Positions 12,738-24,300 of a DNA stretch of 64,000 nucleotides are shown here, one piece after another. The position numbers were made by a program, and so were the translations under genes. The notes under the pieces are model-generated. The model did no database searches. It saw nothing but the letters and a program-made list of their open reading frames with translations, and was not told the origin of the DNA. Position 1 is the stretch's first letter. Every line of letters starts with the position of its first letter. The DNA is from Misgurnus anguillicaudatus (lineage: Eukaryota; Chordata; Actinopteri; Cypriniformes; Cobitidae): contig NW_027395277.1 of NCBI RefSeq assembly GCF_027580225.2, forward strand, positions 1,116,001-1,180,000. The letters are read 5' to 3'.

Positions 12738-13589
12738 ACCCTGTATCACGAAATTATGTACCTATAGTCACGTAATTTTGTAAGTGTTTTTTGTGACACT
12801 GACATGTTTTTACGCCTTTTTTGCCACTGTCACGTATTTGTTACTCAACTCTTTTGGCCTATTTTCAAACCGTTGATGCTTCAGTTTAGGGTTAGATTTG
12901 GTGTTTGTGTTAGGTTTCAACCTTTTCTTCATGATTTATATTTTATGATTTTTAAACCATTGTCGCCTGGCATTTGGGTGAAAGGGTTCGCACACCGGCC
13001 ACGCAGCTCAGCGCCGCGTCACGTCGCGCCTAGGAGAACTCGGAGGTATTGTAAACCGGAAGTGCACATTAAATGCGCGAGCTTCGTCAGATAGCGTCTA
13101 CTTCAAAATGTAAAATATACGTTAGCAGCCAATGTTAATCATTAATGATGTGGGACACATATGATGTTATTTAGTGTTAAACTATGTGAGTGGCGCTCTG
13201 TGGCGCGGCAGGGATTTGAACAACTTCCTAAATCACAGCTGGGCGGCGCGAACAGGCGCCACCTGCCGGCGCCGGTGTGCGTACGCTCATAGAAAACAAT
13301 GTGTTACATTTTTTTAGAACGGCGCGGCGCTGAGCTGCGCGGCCGATGTGCGATCCCCTTTAGAGTTGGGTTTGGGTAAGGATGTCATTTTATGTAAATC
13401 TAACCCTAAACCGAAGCGATAATGGTAAGAAAATAGGACAAAACAGTTAAGTGACAAATACGTGACAGTGACACGTAAACAGAAATACGTGACATGTTCA
13501 CGCAAAAAGGCGGAAAAACGTGTCAGTGTCACGGAAAACACTCACGAAATTATGTGACTATAGGTACATAATTTTGTGATACTGGGTTG
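12738..13589. mobile_element. Palindromic element with TTTAGGGTTAG core
   Basis: The ends CAACCCTGTATCACG and GTGATACTGGGTTG are inverted, and arms full of CACGTA/TACGTG words mirror each other. The core carries GGTTTAGGGTTAGATTT-like sequence on both sides. Flanks share TATAAG as a possible target duplication. A GC-rich guest sits at 12981-13361. Confidence 0.75.
12981..13361. mobile_element. GC-rich inverted-repeat element nested in the palindrome
   Basis: Ends AAAGGGTTCGCACACCGGCC and GGCCGATGTGCGATCCCCTTT are inverted, as are the adjacent CGCAGCTCAGCGCCGCG and CGCGGCGCTGAGCTGCG. Its high GC contrasts with the surrounding intron. This is the third level of nesting at this spot. Confidence 0.75.
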
Positions 13590-13896
13590 TATAAGCGGAA
13601 TAATTGATTCAGGTCCTTTGAATTATTTTAAGATAATGCACACCCGCATCACCCACCTTGGGTGTGCATTATTTTCTTATAATTCAACGGCCCGTCGTCA
13701 ATTATTCCTTACATAATTCAAAGGACCAGAGTCAATTATTCTGCTTATACCACTGTTACCCTAAACATTGCTCTGGTGGTTATTTTACGACATTTGACAG
13801 GTCAGGTGTGCGTTTATCAAAAAATAATGCATAACCGATCTCTCAACCAATCAGAATAAAGCATTCAACAGGCCCGTGATATAACATAAGTTAATG

Positions 13897-14280
13897 CACT
13901 GCAAAAAATGACTTTTGTTACTAGTATTTTTGTCTTGTTTTCAGTATAAATATATTAAATTCTTAAATCAATATGTATTTTCTTGATAAGCAAAATTACC
14001 TAAGAAAATAAGTCTAGTTTTTAGACAAAAAAATATACAATTTAAGTGAATTTGTGCTTAAAACGAGCAAAATTATTTGCCAATGCGGTAAGAAAAAAAA
14101 TCTTTCACTTTTTTCTTAATTCAAGAAAAATTCACTATATAATTTTTGTCCAAAAACTAGACTTATTTTCTTAGGTCATTTTGCTCATCAAGCAAAATAC
14201 ATCTTGATTTAAGAATTTTTAGATATTTCTACTGAAAACAAGACCAAAATACTACGAAAGAAAAGTCATTTTTTGCAGTG
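13897..14280. mobile_element. MITE with CACTGCAAAAAATGAC ends
   Basis: Perfectly inverted ends CACTGCAAAAAATGACTTTT and AAAAGTCATTTTTTGCAGTG with long AT-rich arms (TCTTGTTTTCAGT and ACTGAAAACAAGA). A second copy is at 59326-59729. Confidence 0.85.
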
Positions 14281-14614
14281 TGCACAGTGATCTGACATGA
14301 ACAATTATATATGACACAAACTAACATTAACAACGATAAATAAATGCTGAAAATGTATTGTTCGCTGTTAATTTATGTTAACTCATGCCTTTACTAATGT
14401 TAACAAATACAGACTTAATGTATAGTGCTACCACATCAATCATACTATATGGTAATTTCTAAAATGTACTAACACACAAATGTTTCATCTATTAATACAA
14501 CCAACAAACCACTGTAGAATAAATAATTGTATTGGTATTACCTAAAATAAAAGATACAAAAGCTGTAAAAATATAGCTTACAGCATTGTTCATTGCTAGT
14601 TCATGTTAGTTAAG

Positions 14615-14893
14615 TAAGGAATAATTGACGACGGGCCATTGAATTATAAGAAAATAATGCACACCAAGGTGGTAATGCGGCACGACGCGAAGCGGAGGTG
14701 TGCATTATTTTCAAATAATTCAAAGGACCGGAGTCAATTATTCCGCTTATACCACGGTTACCACAAACATTGCTCTGGTGCCTATTTTTAAGACATTTGA
14801 AAAATTAGGTGTGCGGTTTACAGAAAAATAATCAACACCCATAGAACATTTCTCAGCGAATCAGAATGCAGCATTCAACAGACCCGTGGTATA
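14615..14893. mobile_element. Hairpin repeat, third copy
   Basis: Contains AATAATTGACGACGGGCC, the inverted pair AAAATAATGCACACC / GGTGTGCATTATTTT, and the tail CAGACCCGTGGTATAA. It is the same family as 12493-13880. Confidence 0.7.
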
Positions 14894-14909
14894 ATGCATT
14901 ATTACTGAT

Positions 14910-15495
14910 TAGTCAATATCTACGATATATCGGCCGACCGATATCGGGCAGATTTTTGCGAGTTTTATGTGTATCGGCCGATATGTGGCTGCTGTGTTCA
15001 CCGTTTTTTCCCGGCATTATTTACAGACAGAGTGCTGAAAGCTGTAAGCGATTGCAGGTCATGCGACTAAAAACAACCAACCTTTCCATGACAACATCGA
15101 AAGCTCGGCCTAACAGCTGATCATACCTGGACAAAGCGGGTTTTTATTTCTCATCTCTATATATATTTATAGTAGTAAAGTGCTAGAAATCAATATCCTC
15201 TGCTGATAGTTCCTCGTCATTGTAGAGTTCAGCACCCTAACCTGTTTTTAATATTTGTTAAATATATGGGGTTTTTTTTGTTTGTTTAATAAATGTTACT
15301 TTTTTACATTGAGTCTTGTAACATTTGGCATCATCGTGTCATTTTTATGATGTAAATTGAGTGAGCAAAAGCAGTATCGGCTCCAAATATCGGCTCAAGA
15401 AAATCGGCAGCCATTATCGGTCATCAACTAAGGCTGATGAAACAAAAATCGGTATGGGCATCGGCACTAAAAAATCCATAATGGTCGTTCCCTAA
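14910..15495. mobile_element. MITE rich in TATCGGCCGATA words
   Basis: Repeated ATCGGCCGATAT/CGGCCGACCGATATCGG words at both ends of an AT-rich middle. It resembles the element at 22093-22474, but no clean terminal duplication is seen. Confidence 0.5.
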
Positions 15496-15554
15496 TCTAC
15501 AGCTATTGATATAACTAATTTCAGCAAAAAGTATTACATGGCAACATGGTGTAT

Positions 15555-16060
15555 CAACCCAATATCACGCAAATACGTGACTATTTCACGTATGGACCAA
15601 CGTGAAAATGTCACGTTTTGCCGGGTTTGAACGTGAGCATGTCACGTTTTCTGTTTGTGTCACTTTCACGGTTTGGTTACTCAACTTTTTTGTCCTAATT
15701 TCTTACCATTGTCGCTTCGGTTTAGGGTTAGATTTACATAAAATGACATCCTTACCTAAACAAACTCTAACCCCAACGTCAGGCGACAATTGGTTAAAGT
15801 TTAGAAAATATAAAAGAATAAGTCTTGTATCTTTTTTTTTTATAAACCAATACTTAAAGTGACAAATACTTAAAGTGACATATAACACAAGCACCAAATC
15901 TAACCCTAAACCGAAGCGAAAATGGTTTGAAAATAGGACAAAAAACGTGAAAGTGACACAAACAGAAAACGTGACATGCTCACGCTCAAACCCGGCAAAA
16001 CGTGACATTTTCACGTTGGTCCATACGTGAAATAGTCACGTATTTGCGTGATATAGGGTA
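15555..16060. mobile_element. Palindromic element with TTTAGGGTTAG core, second family
   Basis: The ends CAACCCAATATCACGCAAAT and TTTGCGTGATATAGGGT are inverted, followed by mirrored arms with ACGTGAAAATGTCACGTT. The middle carries CGCTTCGGTTTAGGGTTAG and its complement, as in 12738-13589. Confidence 0.75.
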
Positions 16061-16359
16061 TTTAAATGTCATGGATGTGTAAAAATATACTTTGAGGTGT
16101 CTATCTATGTATCGAATGATGTACAGTAACAAAAACACAGTACTGACAAGGTAGATATTCACACAAAATATTTTAATAATAGGCCATTATTTGTTTGTAA
16201 GAGACGGTGTTCTGTAATCCAAGGCTATAGTAGATTAATAATTGAATCACGTGAAGAAAATCTGCCAAAACATACAGATAACCACATCAGCAGTGAGGAA
16301 ATCTGTACAAGAGTTACACACCAGGTCCCTGATGCTCTCTCGTGACATAATTCATCTGC

Positions 16360-17100
16360 AGTGTGAAGTGAATCCTATTCTCTATGAGAATCTCTATGAG
16401 GGCGCGCACGACGCAACGAGAACGCGCACGCCCCTGCGACCTGATGTTGTCCTCTGCATCCTCGCATCTAGATCCGTACCTACTTATACAGTAGCCTACA
16501 GTGGGTGTAAAGCCTCCCCTCACGGCAGATACGCGTACGAGGTTCTGTTAATCCCGCGGGGGTCAAATGCAAACACACCAAAAATACGCAAATCGGTGAA
16601 CGAAGCGCGCGCCGCTTTATAATGAAAAACAGATGTTTGAGCGAGGAACACACTGTACGCTAGCGACCCAAACTTGCTATAATAAACGCTGCAAGCGACG
16701 CGCCGCGTCAAACACTCTCTTTTTTAATCATATATGAAGCTGCCAGTTTTACACGCGCACAATGCGATGCAAAACCCACAAAGCAACCATAAATATTGCA
16801 AGCATCCACAAAGCGTTTGATTTTAACCTTTACGTTCAAGTTTTGTGGCGTACGCGTCTTTCGCGTACAATCCTGGTGACCCTTTGCGTTCAGACGCCTT
16901 CTTGCGTCACGCCGCGATGGTAAATCATGTCTTTCCACATAACGGGAAACGATCCACTGCATTACATTCAATACAGTGCAATTATGTTTGCTCATTTTCC
17001 TCACGTAACGCATGTTTTATACAGAAACTGTTAAATTCGAATATAATTTTTCTATTTGGAGCGTTTACGCGACGCTACGAATATGCATAGTCTCTACAGA
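16360..17100. other. CpG-rich upstream stretch, no gene recognised
   Basis: Many CG dinucleotides and words such as GCGTCACGCCGCGATGG and GCGCGCGCCGC occur on both strands. Several short ORFs overlap each other in opposite frames, and none looks like a known protein. It may be part of the slc25a22 CpG island or a GC-rich repeat. Confidence 0.4.
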
Positions 17101-17139
17101 TGATGGTGCGCGTGATAAATCATAATGTGAACTACATAC

Positions 17140-17420
17140 CGGACTCCGCAGATTTTTTTTCCCGTTACAGAGGTTTATTTCGGCTTCATGTGACGTTGCT
17201 CCTCCGGTGACAGCGTGACAATAGTTCAAACTGCCGGTGTTACTCCCGTTCGTGTGTCTGCGGAGGAGAGGGAGGGAGGGAGCGACACGTACGGGAGGAG
17301 CGGGTAGGAGAGCGTTTGTGTCGCCGCCTGCTGGCGCATTTTCGTAACTGCGCGCTCGGATTTAATTCTGCTGTCAAAACGAAGGTGAGCGCATGCTGAT
17401 GTCATCGCGGTGACGTCACG
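17140..17420 (-). promoter_or_regulatory. Probable slc25a22 promoter and first non-coding exon
   Basis: A CpG-rich block with GGGAGGGAGGGAG and CGGGAGGAGCGGG runs is followed, on the minus strand, by sequence ending in a strong donor TCCG|GTATGTAGT (GT at 17139-17138). It is the only CpG-island-like candidate upstream of the slc25a22 start codon on that strand. The transcription start is not visible; the assignment is by position and base composition. Confidence 0.5.
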
Positions 17421-17492
17421 GCGCCCTTGAGCTAATTATATAAAGGTAAATTTTATGCAAAACTGTAAGATGTTGGAGTTTGCTGTGCTTAA

Positions 17493-17745
17493 AGGGTTAG
17501 TTCACCCAAAAATAACAATTCTGTCATCATTTACTCCCTCTCATGTGTTACAAACCTGTATACATTTCTTTGTTCTGATGAATACAAAGGAAGATATTTT
17601 GAGGAATGTATACATTTTATTCATTTTAATGTATACATTTTTGATATTTTCCCTATATTTACATGTGGGTGTTAAATATATCAGATTTCTGTGTACATGG
17701 AACTCACAATGGTGAAGGTTAAGAAAGCACATACATCCAACATTA
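17493..17745. mobile_element. Partial copy of the AGGGWTAGTTCACCC MITE
   Basis: TTAA (17489-17492) then AGGGTTAGTTCACCCAAAAA and TCTGTCATCATTTACTC, as in 1961-2377. The right terminal end is missing or decayed. Confidence 0.6.
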
Positions 17746-18063
17746 AAGTAACGCAATTAACATTTTCATCTTATTTAGTGTATCGTGACTAGTTTTTATG
17801 CATGTTTTGTCACAAGACATGCAAGAACCAATGAGTTTAACCATTGGTAAATTTAACACTTACATTTTTATTTTTGGATAAATTATGCATAAAGATGATT
17901 TAGCATCACTGATTTAATGATTTTGATTTGACTTTGCTGATTTATAGTGTTTACTGGGGTGAATATTACAATATTTGCTGAGAACATTTCATTCTAAAAT
18001 CAAAGATAATAAATTAAATTTTGCATGTATAAATAAACAGTAAAATTAATATCTAATTATTTT

Positions 18064-18416
18064 TAGGGCTGGGGAAAGATTAATCGCGATTAATCGCATA
18101 CAAAATAAAAGTGCTTTTTTGCATAATATATGTGTGTGTACGGTGTGTAATTATTGTGTATTTAACCACAAACATACATATATTCATGTCAGATTTTTAT
18201 TTATATATCATTTTTTTATATATATATATATGATATAGAATATATAAAAATATAAATAAATATATATACACATGTAAATGTTTCTTAAATACATTCATGA
18301 ATGTGTGTGTGTATTTATATGTACATAATAATTACACACAGAACACACTCATATATTATGCCAAAAATCACTTTAATTTTGTATACGATTAATTGCAATT
18401 AATCTTTTCCCAGCAC
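18064..18416. mobile_element. MITE with AGGGCTG ends and ATTAATCGCGATTAATCG arms
   Basis: Ends AGGGCTGGGGAAAGATTAATCG and AATTGCAATTAATCTTTTCCCAGCAC are inverted. The uninterrupted sequence AATTATTTTCTATGTAATTTT in unit copy 2 (about 18980) is the empty site. A second copy is at 20645-21147. Confidence 0.8.
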
Positions 18417-19337
18417 TATTTTCTATGTAATTTTGGGTAATTCAACAATACACCAATTGTTAAAAAATAAAGGTTACTATAAATATGCTTATTCTTGGCT
18501 ATTTTTATTGTACACAGATCAGTCGTTTGCGCAATATGGATACAATTTTTTGTTTTGCCATTTCAGTGTGGAGGGATAAAATGGAGGAAAGCAACTGGAA
18601 AAATATTAAAATAATTAAATTATATAATAGTTAAGTAAGTATACAAAAGTGTTGCAATCAATAAAAATAATCTAAATTAATATTTTGATTTTATTTAGTG
18701 TCTCATGACTATGCATGTTTTGTCACAAGACATGCAAGAACTAATGAGTTTCAACAACAATGACACTATATTTGAATTTGGCACTTTTTATTTTTGGATG
18801 AATTATGCATAAAAATGATTTAGCATCACTGATTTAATAATTAAATGATTTTCACAGTGTTGTACAGGGGTGAACATTACGATATCTGCCGAAAACATTT
18901 CACTCCAAAATCAAAGATAATAAATAAAATAAAATTACATTTTGCATGTATAAATAAACACAGTAAAATTAATATGTAATTATTTTCTATGTAATTTTGG
19001 GTAATTTAAAATACACAAATAGTTAAAAAACAATGGTTACTATAAATATGCTTATTCTTGGCTATTTTTATTGTACACAGATTAGTGCGCAATATGGATA
19101 CAAATTTTTGTTGTTTTGCCATTTCAGTGTGGAGGGATAAAATGGAGAAAAGCAAATGGAAAAATATTAAAATAATTAAAATATACAATAGTTAATTATA
19201 CAAAAGTGTTGCAATCAATAAAAATAATCCAAATTAATATTTTGATCTTATTTTGTGTTTCATGCATGATTTGTCACAAGACATGCAAGAACCAATGAGT
19301 TTCAACAGTAATGACACTATATTTTAATTTAGCACTT

Positions 19338-19343
19338 TTTATT
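19338..19343 (-). terminator. Possible pidd1 polyadenylation signal
   Basis: AATAAA on the minus strand, about 680 bp past the pidd1 stop. It lies in repeat copy 3, and no other good candidate is nearer. Weak call. Confidence 0.2.
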
Positions 19344-20017
19344 TTTGGATGAATTATGCATAAAGATGATTTAGCATCACTGATTTAATAATTTAATGAT
19401 TTTGATTCAACTTTGCTGATTCACAGTGTTGTACAGGGGTGAACATTACGAATCTGCCGAAAAAAATTAACTCCAAAATCAATAATAAATTAAATTAAAT
19501 AAAATTAAATTTTGCATGTATACATGTATATGTAATTATTTTCTATGTAATTTTGTATGTAATATATATAATATTTTATACTTAACATTTTTCTTTAAAT
19601 TTTGGGGTGAAACTTTCAGTAAGATTCTCACAGATAATAATCAGTATAACAGACTGATTCATTTTGATTGTCTCATGTTTAAAACACAAAAAAGACACTT
19701 AACATATTCATGGCTCATTTGGCACATATACAATTTTCTTAATACGAACAAAACACATCTGCTGGACACAACAGATGCTCAAGAGGTATGAAAATGAGAC
19801 AGGCATCTAATAAAAAGACAACATTCACACAGACAGCTGCTCTAACTCACAGTAACTATGTCCTATGAGATCTGGCACTTCACGTGTACTTGTCACTGTG
19901 TTCATTTCCACTGATGCTGGTGAGAGTTTATGTTATAAGTCATGGCAGCTGATCTCAGCAGAAGTGCAGTATCATCCTAATGGTCTTATAGATTGAGTTT
20001 AAGTGCGTGTGTGTGCG

Positions 20018-20246
20018 TCAGCTGGACTGAGTGTCTGTAACTGCAGTCTCCAGTCCGACTCTCCTCAGTGATTCTTCATACTTTCTTTTCCCCAGAGTCA
20101 CTATATCGTCCACTTCGTCAGCTAAGTCCTGCCTACCGCTGTCCGCAAGTGCCTTCATCAGCCGCTGGACTGCTCCAGGCCCCGCCCCCTGTTGCCCTCT
20201 CGCCCAATGAAACAGCATCGCCAACACCTGGGCACCAAAGTTGTCC
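20018..20246 (-). CDS. pidd1: pidd1 exon 16 (death domain end, stop)
   Basis: Acceptor CTCCCTGTCAG; residues 916-991, including DNFGAQVLAMLFHWARGQQ and the closing helices with GKRKYEESLRRVGL, ending TDTQSS and TGA at 20020-20018. Human has the matching GRRKYQDSIRRMGL. The human C-terminal tail is longer. Confidence 0.95.
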
Positions 20247-21331
20247 CTGACAGGGAGTAAAGTCAAAATTTAACCTCAGACAAAAAACACACACCTTGCT
20301 TTTAAGAAAGTCAGATCCTAAGAATCTTCAATATTGTTGCTATCAACATTTGTTTTGCTTTTTTAATTTGTTAACTCCATTTGCGCAATATGGATAATTT
20401 TTTTGCCATTTCAGTATGGAGGGATAAAATGGAGAAAAGCAAATAGAAAATTAATTAAATGTATTAAATGTTATTAAAAAATTAGTATTAAATGTGGACA
20501 AAAATAAATAAGGCATATAATTATGAATGTAAAACTGAAAAATAAATTTATAAATTAAGTTGATTATTTACTATTAACTATAAACATTAGAAATAAATTC
20601 AGTCGTTTTGTGCTATAATAATACTCACAAATATTTTATTATAGGGCTGTCAAAAGGTTGATCACGATTAATCGCATACAAAATAAAAGTTTGTTTTTGC
20701 ATAATATATGTGTGTGCATTGGGTGTAATTATTTTGTATATATAAATAAACACACACACGTGCATGTATGTATTTAAGAAACATTTACATGTATGCACAT
20801 TGACGTGTTTGTAATGTGATTTTACAGTAGATATGTAAATTTGCAGTATATTTCTGTAATTTTACCATTTTTAACTGTATTAAAAAACCCATGGAAAATC
20901 TGTAAAATAAAATGGTAAAATTCGGTAAAATGCGTGTGTGTATATATATATTCAAATTTTTTATTTTGTATGTATTTTATATTATATATAAACGTAAACA
21001 ATATATACACAAATACACATTTTTCATAAATGTAAACATGTATGTGTGTATTTATATAATTACACAAAATACACACAAATATATTATGCAAAACAAACTT
21101 TTATTTTGTATGCGATTAATCGCGATGAATCTTTTGTAAGCCCTATTTTATTAAATGCAATATTTCCTGATGTATTTATTTATGTCATGCTATATATTGA
21201 ACTATTTCTGCTAGATTTTCAATGATGCACATTTAACTAAATTAAGATAATTAGTTGCTTAAAAAGCTATCTTAGAGATTTGTTGGAATGTAAAGACAAA
21301 AGGATGAACAGATTGTTGGAAAGGACAAAGG

Positions 21332-21398
<67 letters not shown>

Positions 21399-24300
21399 AA
21401 TGCATGTGCCAAATGCATGTACGTCCTGCAGCGTCACAGATGGTTTTAGTGATGGGAATGAGATCAAAACAAACACACAACATTCTCGTGAATCACGTTA
21501 CATTCTGTCTCTGTTAACATAACTAGCTGCGTTTCCATTACCTGGCAAATTGTGCAAAATTAAAAATACAATGAATGGAAACACGTAAATGTCGCAAAAA
21601 CTCCCATATATCGCAAAAAGTTTTATGCTCGCATGATGTTGTTTATCTAAGGAATATTTCGCAAAACTGAGATCATTCTTTAAAATGTGTGGACAGGGGT
21701 TTTGCAATCCCCAAATGTCTCACCAACTACCCTGTACCAGTTTATAAACAGCTATGTGTTTGCTTGTCTCCCTTGGGCAAGATGGAGCAGGTGCTAAAAG
21801 AGGCACTACTACATTGCACAACTCAAGAAAGGTTCTTCTGTTCCTCCAAAACTTCTGAATCCGCAGTTCCTCCCAGAAAATCCTCATACGTGGCCTCTCC
21901 CAAGTATAAGGGGCTTTGCCTGCCACAAATGTTTGGATAACACCTACGTCTCCAATATACGTAAACTTACTAACATCCGTCACCATCATTTTTTGAAACG
22001 AGTTATTGTGCAAGAAAAATATGTTTTAGTCGCAAAATATCTGTTAAAAAAACAGACTCATTTCGCAAAAGTTTAGAAAATGTAGAAAATATTAGGGATG
22101 CACGATATGTCGGCCGACATATCGTTATCGGTCGATAATTGCTTATTTTTAATATTATCGGTTATCGGTCTGATAGCAAAATTAGGCCGATAAATGAAAG
22201 CCGATAAATTATGGAATACTTTGGTTTGTTGAACCACTTCACTTGCTCATTGCTGGCCATGTGGAGTTTTGATTGGTGCTTTCTGATGACACATGTTGCG
22301 GGCTTAAGAAGAGTATGCTAGTCTAGCGCAAAGACAAGATGTCCGCGGTCTGGGAGTTTTTCATTGTGAAAATAATATGAATATTTATCGGCCTATATAT
22401 CAGTTATCGGTCCCCAAATATAAAGAGTTATCGGTTATGGGTATCGGCCAAAATTTCCACATCGGTGCATCCCTAGAAAATATAGCAAAAGTTTTGAGGA
22501 AATCTGTAATGGAAACAGGGCTGCTGTATCATCTCTCTGTAATGGGGCGTATAAACCAAACGCAAGTAGTTTCCATAAAAAATCAGCCGTGAATTGGCCA
22601 CAAACACGCGCTATTCACTAGAGCTGGGTATCGATTCAGATGTTCCAGATCGATTCAATTTCGATTCACAAGCTATCAAATCGATTCAATTCTCGATTCT
22701 CGATTCAATTTTCGATTCCAGATCTCGGGTCGGTTTTTATATTCAATTCTCAATTCAACTCAATGAATATAGATTTAATAGAAATACTATATTCATAAAA
22801 AAGAACAATGAACATAAGTTTACAAGTGGGTAATTAATAAAAAGAAATTAAAAGCCACAACACTATCGTCGTCGTCTTGCTAACGAAATCTAAAATGCCT
22901 CCATACCTCTTACTTTTTATGTGAAGGTGGCATCAACGTCGATGAAGCACCCAAAACCGCCATTTTAAGGACTAGATGAAAGAATGACAGGCTCACCTCT
23001 CGCTCCTTGGTAACATCGCGCAAGGCAAAAAAGAGGGTGACATCTAGTGAAGAAGACTAGTAATTTGATTAATGTTAATCTTACGTTCAATTTTGCAGAA
23101 AAAAATATGGGAAAAAAATTGATTCTGCTCTTTGAGAATCGATTCTGAATCGACCATGTTTTAAAAAAACGATTAATCGAAAAATCTATTTTTTTGCCCA
23201 GCCCTACTATTATTCACCTAAAAAGTGTCTTCAGTAAAATATTTGCCTGACCCAACATTTAATCTAGCGAGTAATATTAAGTGAGGAACGCGGTGTGAGT
23301 ACATGCTTCGCATTTGGTGTACACCCCATAACACCCTGGCCAGAGTAATTACACACCAGTACACACCAAAAGTGGTTTAATAAATATACTGGAACTTAAT
23401 GATGTTGGGTTCCATTAAAGGATAATTCCGGTATTTAACACTTTGAGTCTCATTTCTGGTTTGTTTTGGATGAACTACAGTGATGGACACAGAAATTTTG
23501 ACAATGGGTCGTGTCCACTGATCTATATAAATGACTGGATTGCGCATAGAACGCTTGACGTAACTGCGTGAGGTGAAGCCAGCGCAGAGTTCGAGCCGCC
23601 ATCTTGGTATACCCAACCGGCAGAGAGCGTCATTGACTTCCATTCAAAATCATGATCAAAATTTACCCCATTTACAGCGTATCAGTTACACAAGGTTAAT
23701 TTTTAGGACATGTGTACGTTAAGTATTTGTTAATTCTGGTGTTATTTGCAATGTTTATGTTTTAATCGGGCAGGATAATGGATTTACAAAAAACCGTTAA
23801 GGTGAGTGTGTCTGTTGCATTTGTTAATGACACGGGTATAAATAAAGTTTTTTTTGACATTCAGCTACACGGTGACGGTCAGCGTTATTTCTCTAAATAA
23901 GTTTAGGTAACTTGTAAGTTTAGATAACATAATTACAAAACTAGCAAATTATTGCATGCACATACGGTACAAAGCATGATTATTTATTTAGAATTCAGAA
24001 TGAGCACGTTTATTGTCATTAATACTAAATATGCTGCGGTCTGTCTGCTGATCTGATACTGTAATGAAGATGAATGTATAATAACTGTTTAAAACGCAAA
24101 ATGTACAACTTTCAGTAAATAACTATTTACATGCTTTGGACGTTTGTGTTGTAATAATGTACAGGGTAACATCACATATAAAAACGAAGACGAGTAAAGT
24201 GATGTTTTATCATTAAAATCTGACAACGTCCATTGATTTAATAGAACGTTTGGGTATACCAACATGGCGGCGCGGTGGCTTCACAAGTGTGACGTCATGC

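Larger units (their letters stand above)
12493..13880. mobile_element. Nested complex: hairpin repeat family interrupted by a palindromic element
   Basis: Two stretches of the AATAATTGACGACGGGCC / AATAATGCACACC family (12493-12735 and 13590-13880) flank a palindromic element at 12738-13589. Each stretch contains an inverted pair AAAATAATGCACACC...GGTGTGCATTATTTT able to form a hairpin. Other copies are at 14615-14893 and 57546-57794. Confidence 0.7.
17745..19565. repeat. Three direct copies of a unit of about 555 bp
   Basis: Landmark TGTCACAAGACATGCAAGAA occurs at 17808, 18721 and 19272, each followed by the same succession of words (ATGAATTATGCATAAA, GATTTAGCATCACTGATTTAA, TTTTGCATGTATA). 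Copy 1 is interrupted by a MITE at 18064-18416, copy 3 is partial. A short piece of the unit (GCGCAATATGGATA...) reappears at 20383-20445, beyond the last pidd1 exon. Confidence 0.85.

Noticed and set aside
12880..16000. TTTAGGGTTAG as interstitial telomere sequence
   Set aside because: Only one and a half hexamers are present, in the core of palindromic MITEs; no (TTAGGG)n run exists.
16242..17013. Several 60-126 codon ORFs in the CpG-rich block
   Set aside because: They overlap in opposite frames, depend on high CpG content, and resemble no known protein.
21259..21483. ORFs rich in HTHT repeats
   Set aside because: They are translations of the (TG)n microsatellite.
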